Part shown: positions 53,101 to 62,100 of the stretch, piece by piece
Position numbering within the stretch: the first letter of the stretch is position 1
Layout of the letters: the number at the start of each line of letters is the position of its first letter
Assembly: GCF_008831285.2 (NCBI RefSeq)
Contig: NC_045141.1
Span: forward strand, 6,155,224-6,219,223
Origin: Nymphaea colorata
Lineage: Eukaryota; Streptophyta; Magnoliopsida; Nymphaeales; Nymphaeaceae
DNA length: 64,000 bases
Direction of reading: 5' to 3'
Translations under genes and position numbers: made by a program
Notes under the pieces: generated by a model
The model's input: only the letters and a program-made list of their open reading frames with translations
What the model was told of the DNA's origin: nothing
Databases searched by the model: none

Positions 53101-56100
53101 AAGCCATTTTGACAAGTAAACCAAGAATGGATAAACCTCAAATCAAATCCTACACTGACATCTTGCCAAGTTCCCCCACGTGTAACAAGATTGCTAGGCA
53201 AGGCTCCTTTTCTGAAGACATCCACAGGAAGATTTGTTTTCCAACATCACAGACAACATGCAGATGCAGCTTTCATTTTTCATTATTGTGCAAGCATAAA
53301 GGTGACAAGAAGAAACAAAACCTGATGGAATATTATTGTAGAAAAGGCTAGATTGTTCTAATGCCATTGACTTCACAATGAGCTCCAGAAAGAACCATGC
53401 CATTGCCAAGACGTCATCATATACAGGTCCAACCCGATAACCTTTAGCCTGAAAAAGTAATGCATCATCTTGTTGTGTCACAGGAAGGTGGTTAACATCA
53501 AAATTTCATCCTGATTAAAAGGAACAGAGTGTGGCATCATATAAAGAAAATCACCTAGAATTAATTTTAGACCCTCGAAACATATTATAATGAACATTAT
53601 TCATCATTATTTCATACAACAGCTGATAGAAAAAACATATTCGTGACTAAAGGGCAGTAAAACAACAAGAAATCTAGCAAAAAATTGGTTAATTATTTGG
53701 TAGAAATTACACATGGTAGAAATTACACATCAGAAATTTTCAAAATAAAAATCAGAAACAGCATATAGCATCATTCTACTAGCCATTCAACAGAGAACTT
53801 CAAATGACCATGTTGGCATGAAAAACCCGAGACAATCAGGATCCACTCACTTGCCCAAGACAATTTATTTATCAAATAAAGCAAAAGAGTCGATGCTAGA
53901 GGAAGAAGTGAGGCTCTAGGATATTGTATTATTATAAGCACATTGCAAATATTAGGGGTAACTAAAAGCATAACAAGTTCAGTATAGAGCATCCCACAAA
54001 AACCACTGGCCCGAAAGCAAAATATGACAATGTCAGGTTAATAAGCGAACAAAAAGGAAGTTTTTGATAAACCAGCGCAACAGTCATCACTACGAAGAGT
54101 GGACACATGAGCAGACAGTAATAAAGGTGCATCAGAAATGCAGGAATCAATTGTCAGATTAAGAAATTAGAAGTCCACAATAGCTCTGTGAAAACAAAAG
54201 AAAAGCAACAAGTGGCAGGTCAGTTGTGAAGTGTAAGACATGCATCCTTGGGTGATATTACACCCTATACTCAAACACCATCATTCACATATAAAACCTA
54301 GTTTCGTTTAAACCAAATCACATGTGGTTTACACCTCCTTACCCATGTAAGAGCAGCAGTAAAAGAAAATATCTATGCTCGTCGTAATATGTGCATCTGG
54401 ATCTGGATCAGCATCAGATCCAAATCTGACCCACTTTTATAAACATTTAAACACCATGTCTGCAAATCCTAAACCCTTCTGTTAGAATATATTGTAATGG
54501 GGAACCGGGTCCATATCTGGACCCGGTCCTATGGGGCACGGATACCGAGGTGGGCTCGGTATCCTAGGCGGCACTCTTTCTCTCCCTCCTATATATTCTT
54601 CACTTACATGTAATTGTTGTGTTAAGTGAATGTGATTTTCTCTCTCCTAGGGTTGCGGTTTGCCCCTAGGTCAGAGCTTCCCCGTGGTTTTTCACCTCTT
54701 TCTGAGGTTTTCCACGTATACTGTGTGTGTTTTCTCTACTCTCTCCTTGTGGTTCGTGTTTCTACATGGTATCAGAGCCACCGCATGTGAGATTGTTGGT
54801 GTGCAAGTAGTGCTTTTCCGCCGTTCACGTGCTGCCCCCGTTGCCGTTTCCAGCACCGCCGCCGACACTGTTCCCAGCGCCGCTGCCGTCGTTGTTTCTA
54901 CTGCTGTCGCCGACCAGGAACGCTGCCGCCGTCCGGCACCGCCGTCGTCATCGTTCCCAGCGCCGTTCTGCCCTGCCCTGCTGCCGTCGCCGGTGTGGAT
55001 CTCTTCCTTGCTGCCGCCGTTCCCAGCGTCGTCCTGCCCTGCCCTGCTGCCGTCGCCGCTCCCAGCGTCGCCGTCATTATCAGCGCCGCCCTGCCCTGCT
55101 GCCGTCACAGGTCCCAGCGCCACCGTCAACTGGTTTTTTCTCCGCTGCCCTCTTCTTCCGCGTCGCCGCCGGCTGTCTTGTTTTCGCCGCCGGCCAGTTG
55201 TGACCTTATTTGGGGATTGCCATGGCTGACGCAGTGATTTTCAAGCTTGATGATGCCCTGGACACGGGCAGCAATACCAAGGGTGAGAACTTGCCTGTTC
55301 ATGTCACCTCCATTCGGCTGAACAAGGATAACTATCTCTCGTGGTCTGCTGCCCTAGAAATCGGCATTACTAGTCATGGTCGCCTGCACTATATCACTGG
55401 GGAGAAGCCTCCACCTTCTAAAACTGATTCGCAATGGCCGACCTGGGCTTTGGAAGATAGTCAGGTTAAAGTATGGATTATTAGTTCGGTTTCCGCAGAT
55501 ATTCAGCCTTTGATCTTGCGTAAATCGACTGCATATGATATGTGGACTGTTCTTGCACGTATGTATGGTCGTAAAAAACGTGTTTTACGTGCATATCAAA
55601 TCAAACGTAGCATATATGCTCTTAAACAGGGTGATTTATCTGTTGCCTCCTTCTATGCCGCCCTGAAGACCAAATGGGAGGAACTTGACTATCATGTGAA
55701 TGATGACTGGAAATGTGGTGTAGATCATGCCCTGTATTGGGAAAAGGAATGGATGGACCGCACCTTTATCTTCCTTGGAGGCCTGCGTGATGAGTTTGAA
55801 ACCATTCGGAGCCAGATTCTTAACTGTGATGAGATTCCTGGAATCGAAGAGGTATATGCTCGTATTGAGTCTGAGGAGCAACGGCGCCAGATTATGCATA
55901 TTGACTCCCATCAGGGGAGCTCTCCAGCAGCCTTTGTGAGCCATACTTCAGGGACAGGGCAGCGTCCTACTCGCCGATGCAGCCATTGCAACAAAGTGGG
56001 TCATTCTGTTGATTTTTGTTGGGACCTTCATCCTGAGAAGCGTCTCGTCCGAGGTCGTCCTCCTCCTCATCGCCGTGCTCCTTCTGTGCCCGAGCCTAGT

Positions 56101-59100
56101 CCAGGGTCGACCAATGTTGCAAAATCCAAGCTCTCCTCAGATCAACTTAGAGAGTTGCAAGCATACATTAGTCGTTTGTCTACCCAGGATGATGCTTCTA
56201 CTTCTGAGGGGGCTAAGTTAGCCCAGGCCCTAGTTGCTACTAGTGATCAAGGTAATTCCTCCCTCGGTGATTGGATTGTTGACAGTGGGGCCACTCATCA
56301 TATGACAGGGGACCCTACGATGTTTCAAGAGTACAGGTTGACCTCTGGGCAGCAGCGTGTGGCTATGGCTGATGGTTCCTCTATCTCTGTGGCTGGAAAA
56401 GGGAGTTTATCATTACTGAACAAATATTGTCTTCATAATGCCCTACATGTTCCCAACATTCCTGTCAATTTGTTATCTGTCAGCAGTATTACCAAAGAGT
56501 TAAACTGTAATCTAATTTTCTCTGCTGATCGTTGTTTACTGCAGGACTTGGGGACGGGGCAGAAGATTGGGATTGGTTCGGTTATTGATGGTCTCTACAG
56601 ACTGCCCGTACAAGTTGCTTCTGCTTTGATTTCAGCCACCAGTGGACAGTTGCCTGGCATGGAGGACAGATCCATCATTATGCGTTGGCACGAGAGACTT
56701 GGTCATCTTCCATTCCCGTTGCTTAAAAAGTTGTTTCCTCGGATGTTTCATTCTGTTTCTTTGGACACCTTCGCCTGTGAAGTGTGTCAGTTGTCTAAAC
56801 ATGTTAGGGCCTCGTACCCTATTTCATTCAATAAAGCCGACCGTCCTTTTGCTTTGGTTCATTCTGATGTTTGGGGTCCTTCGGGAGTACCTACTTGTCG
56901 TGGCTTTCACTATTTCATGACTCTTATTGATGACTACTCCCGGTGTACGTTTGTGTATCTGTTGAAAGAACGTAGTGAAGTTCCCGACATTGTCAAAAAC
57001 TTTGTGGCATTTGTTGAAACTCAATTCCAGACCCCTGTTCAGACCCTTCGTACTGACAATGCAAGAGAGTATGTCTCCCAATCCCTTGATGACTTCCTGC
57101 GAAGCAAGGGTATTATACATGAAACATCCTGTAGCTACACACCTCCTCAAAATGGTGTGGCTGAAAGGAAGAACCGTCATTTGTTAAATGTCACCCGGGC
57201 CATTATGTTTCAACGTCATGTCCCTAAGCGGTACTGGGGTGATGCACTTCTCACTAGTGCTCATCTCATTAACCGTATGCCTACTCGTGTGTTGAATGGT
57301 CATTCCCCTTATTCTGTTTTGTGGCCTACTCAGAATCCCTGGCCTTTGACCCCTCGAGTGTTTGGGTGTGTTTGCTTTGTCCATGATCATAGTCCCACTC
57401 TCAAGAAACTTGATCCTCGGTCCATCAAAGCGGTCTTTTTGGGGTATTCCTCCACTCAGAAGGGATACAAGTGTGTTGACCCTAGCACTTCCAGAGTATA
57501 TGTCTCCCGGGATGTTACCTTTCATGAACATGTGGCATACTTCCCTGCGACTCCTCTTCAGGGGGAGTGTCTAGGTGACAGAAGGGAAGAGTATTCTTCG
57601 CATCAGTTGATTCAGTTCATGGATTTCTTGGATTATACAGTTAGTTCTCCAAGTGTGGAAGACGTTGTCAGGAAGGACAGAGACAGTCAGATGGAGGGGG
57701 GCCCTGTGGAAGAACAGTCTCGAGGTCACTTATTTGGTCAGGTTTACAGCAGGAAGAAGAAGGATGTGATGGAAGATGTCGATGTTGCCAATCCCAATCT
57801 TCCCAATCTTGTGACCTCCCCGGATGATCCAAGTCCAATGAATGAAGAACTTCCCATAGCCCTGCGCAAGGGCACCAGGTCATGTACTTCTCATCCTATT
57901 CAGAGATTTGTTTCATATGCTAAACTCAGCAAAGACTACAAGTGCTTTGTTACCTCTTTATCTATGGCTGTTATTCCCAGGTCAGTGGAAGATGCCAGGA
58001 AGGATCCTAAATGGCTACAGGCCATGACAGAGGAGATGGACGCCCTGGAAAAGAACAGTACGTGGGAGGTTGTTGACATCCCCAAGGGAACTCACTTAGT
58101 TGGTTCCAAGTGGGTGTTTAATGTGAAGTACAAACCTGATGGCACAGTAGAACGCTATAAAGCCCACTTTGTTGCTAAAGGGTTTAGCCAGAAATATGGG
58201 ATTGACTATCTTGAGACGTTTGCTCCCGTGGCGAAACTGAAGACCGTAAGGGTCATCCTAGCTCTTGCAGTGCAGAAGAAGTGGAGCATGGACCAACTTG
58301 ATGTCAAGAACGCCTTCTTGAATGGTCACCTTGAGGAAGAAGTCTATATGAGCATGCCGCCTGGATATGCTCGGAACGGGAAGTGTTGCTATCTCAAGAA
58401 AGCTTTGTATGGTCTCAAGCAGTCCCCTAGAGCGTGGTTTGAAAGACTAAGGGTTGTAATGAAGACTAATGGGTATAAACAGGGAAATGGTGATCACACC
58501 CTCTTCATCAAGCAGAGAAATGGTCTGGTGAGCCTTCTACTTGTATATGTTGATGATATGATTGTCACAGGTGACGACGAGGGGGAAAAAAAGAAGATGA
58601 AAGAAACGTTAGCTGCAGAATTCGATCTCAAAGATCTGGGCAAACTAAGGTATTTCTTGGGAATTGAGATCGCGCGATCTGAGACTGGACTTGTTATGAG
58701 CCAAAGAAAATACACTTTGGATCTTCTAAAAAAGACAGGTAAACTGGGATGCAGGCCCTTTCTTACCCCAATGGAGTCTGGCACAAGGATAAGTATCAAA
58801 TCTGGGACTATCTTGGATGAGGAAGGAAAAGGGAGGTATCAGCGGCTGGTTGGTAAACTTATTTATCTCACTCTTACTCGCCCAGATATTACGTATGCTG
58901 TGGGTGTGTTAAGTCAGTTTATGCATGCCCCTACTGATTGTCATTGGAAAAGTGCTGAAAGAGTATTGGGATACTTAAAGAATGACCCAGGGAAAGGATT
59001 GCTCTACACTCGGCAAGATCGACTAAGTATTGAAGGATACTCTGATGCCGACTGGGCAGGATGCACAGATACTAGGAGGTCTACCACAGGATACTGCATC

Positions 59101-62100
59101 TTTCTTGGAGGTAACCTTGTGGACTGGAGAAGTAAGCGACAAGAAGTTTGTTCCAGGTCCAGTGCTGAGGCTGAATACAGGGCGGTTGCTATGGGGGTTA
59201 CAGAGATGCTATAGCTCAAAATTCTTTTAGCAGATATTGGGGTTAAAATGGAAGAGAAGATGAGGATGTATTGTGACAACAAGTCTGCTATTAACCTGGC
59301 AAATAATCCGGTCATGCACGACAGGACTAAACATGTGGAGATCGATCGCCACTTCATACGGGAACGCATAGATTCAAAGGAGTTGATTCTGCCCTATATG
59401 AAGTCTGAAGATCAAGTTGCAGATGTCTTAACTAAGTCTTTATGTACATCTCAGTTTGAGAAAAATGTTAGCAAGCTTGGCATGTTTGACATGTATGCCA
59501 AGCTTGAGGGGGAGTGTTAGAATATATTGTAATGGGGAACCGGGTCCATATCTGGACCCGGTCCTATGGGGCACGGATACCGAGGTGGGCTCGGTATCCT
59601 AGGCGGCACTCTTTCTCTCCCTCCTATATATTCTTCACTTACATGTAATTGTTGTGTTAAGTGAATGTGATTTTCTCTCTCCTAGGGTTGCGGTTTGCCC
59701 CTAGGTCAGAGCTTCCCCGTGGTTTTTCACCTCTTTCTGAGGTTTTCCACGTATACTGTGTGTGTTTTCTCTACTCTCTCCTTGTGGTTCGTGTTTCTAC
59801 ACCTTCCAATACCTATCTTTTCCTATGTTCTTCCTCTGCCCCCACCAGAGTATGTCACCCCGCTCCAAACCCCACCAGCAGGAGGCTAGCTCCAGCAACA
59901 GGCTGAGCTTTTCTGCAAGCAGTGTCAACATTCCATTAAGGAATGAAAGCTTTTTGGGTTCACTTCTCTTTATCTTTTTACTTAAACGTTTGCTTTGAGT
60001 TTTTTGTCCAAGTCCAACCATTTCTTACGACTGAAGACCCGCTGGATTGTTTTTTATGGAAAAATACTATTGAAGGTGCTATAAAATATAGAGTTAGGAG
60101 GTTAAAAAAAAATATTCGACAGAAGAGGTTAAAGTATGTCTAATGCTATCTTCCTCTAAAAATCAATCAACTATATAATCCCCCCAATTCACATATACAA
60201 TACACCAGAGAAAGTGCTCCCTGGCATACTTTCAATCTATTATTGTCACCATTCAGGCTATCGCCCTCAAGCAATTGCTCCATGAATTGTTGAATCAGTA
60301 CCCTCATTCACTTGCTGCTTGTTCCTATATCACCCTTTTGTTTTATCTTCAAGAAGGAGAAAGAATGGAGATATAATACTCCTTTTTCTTTTTTTCTTTT
60401 AATAAAAGATTAAATCATGTTCTACATTCTGTGGTTCATGTATGCAGGCATATTGTATCGGTGCACCATGTCTGTCATCCTGATATAGTCAAAGGGCAGT
60501 TGGAAACCACCAAAGTCCAAACCAATGGCCAGACCAGCACATATTTTCAAGTGAGGTTGATTTAGCCACTTCCAGCCACCCTAGTTCTTTTTTCTCCAAT
60601 CTGTTCGGCTTACGAAATCCCACATGATGTTTTCTCATCTTCTGCCTTTTCCATTTTTCAGTTTTGTGCAACATTCAGCAATTTCCTAGTGACTCGGTGA
60701 CTAGGTAAGAAGCCAACTAAGTATTTCCTTCATTTCATTTTCCTTTTCTATCTAATTCTTGACATATGGCATCTTCCTAACTGATGGGTTGTTTTGATAT
60801 GGCCAAAAAGATGAAAACCATGTCATTGGCATCCAAATGGTTAAAGAAACAAAGGTTTTTCCAAAAAAAAAAAAACATGGTTACAGGAAATGCTTGGTTT
60901 GGTGAAACCATAGCCACGAATATCATTCTCAGGAACATATCAGCGAGGGTTTTTTCGGGTTTTTTTCGGCAAAGCTATTTTTCTCTGAAAAATATAAATC
61001 TCGGCAATTTTGAAAATATCACGATATTTTTCCATCTTCATCGTTTTTCTTGTTTTTATCGTAAATATCACGCTATTTTCGAAATATCACAATATTTGTG
61101 GCTATGAGTGAAACCAAATTTTTCCCTTTGCAATACAAACAGGCCTTTAATCTTTCTCAAGATTCTTTTCCCCCAAGTGTGTCAATATTTATTAATTACT
61201 AAAGCTTGCATGGAACGAAATTATGACACGACACCCATTTCAAGTTAAAATTTCGAGAATTACCTTGCTTCGAGCCAAACTTCCCCAAACAGTCGATAAA
61301 CCAGGATAAACTGGTGGCTGCCTTCCACCAAAATCATCAAAAGCATAGTCCACGTATGTAACAAGAAAACGATTTCTTTCTGCACCATCAGAAGATTCCT
61401 GCTGCACCCTGAAAAGTTAAAAGAATAATATTTGAGGAAAGGAATGTTTGCTAAGAAGTCTGCAATGAGGAGTTTTAGACTGACTACAGAAAATACTGAA
61501 AAATATGACCTTTGAACAACTTAAAGGACCTCGAGAAACCATGTACTTTAACAAACCTCACCTACAAGCTCTTACTCCAAACCCACGAACAACTATCAAT
61601 GGTTAGAAAACAAAAGGACCAATGCCTAAGGGAGGGCCATAATTACAAAACGCGATGTACCTTGTAAGAATATTGACCATAGCTCTAAAGGCTGCAACCT
61701 GTAAAAGCAAAAGTTGAAAAAGAGAAGACAATAATAATGGATCATGTCCTGGAAGAAATGATTTCCGATTCCTGCCAAAGAAAAAGGTATTTTGGAAAGA
61801 CTTGAATTTGCACTAAACAATATGATTGCACAGTGACCATATTCTGTCCAATAAACTGCAGATAGCTTGAGTAAAGATTGATATCTATCAAGACAAACAT
61901 AAAACTGTACACATGAAGATAAACCTGAAGGGTTTCACCACCATCACCAATAAGATGCAGAAGCATGTTAAGAATTGGCTGCAAAAACTGTAAGAGTTCA
62001 GTTGAATCAACATTCTTTAAGCTGTTAATAGCCTGCACATTTGGGAAGATCCCCCAAAAAAAAACAGCCTAAGTAGAAGAAATGTCAACACAGTTATGCA

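Larger units (their letters stand above)
51040..53321 (-). other. SPK1 intron, 2,282 bp
   Basis: It contains a complete TRIM element (51515-51986) and a trinucleotide repeat block (52431-52520). The stretches 51040-51510 and 52521-53321 hold nothing recognisable. Confidence 0.8.
54480..59801 (+). mobile_element. Young Ty1/copia retrotransposon, target duplication CCTTC
   Basis: The element is 5,322 bp with 287-bp LTRs that I read as identical base for base, and CCTTC directly outside both ends (54475-54479, 59802-59806). A primer site, one long gag-pol frame, and a purine tract (GAGGGGGAG) before the 3' LTR complete it. It sits in the opposite orientation to SPK1 within an intron. Identical LTRs mean a recent insertion. 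One in-frame TAG near the end of RNase H is the only visible defect. Confidence 0.96.
53449..61263 (-). other. SPK1 intron, 7,815 bp, copia-bearing
   Basis: The intron contains a complete copia insertion (54480-59801, 5,322 bp) and a small inverted-repeat element (60911-61107). Without the copia element and its 5-bp duplication it would be about 2.5 kb. The rest (53449-54479, 59807-60901) shows no gene or recognisable repeat. Confidence 0.85.

Noticed and set aside
54660-55237. Pro/Ala/Ser-rich frames up to 189 codons
   Set aside because: They cover the LTR end and GC-rich leader of the copia element; several phases stay open because of the triplet-like repeats.
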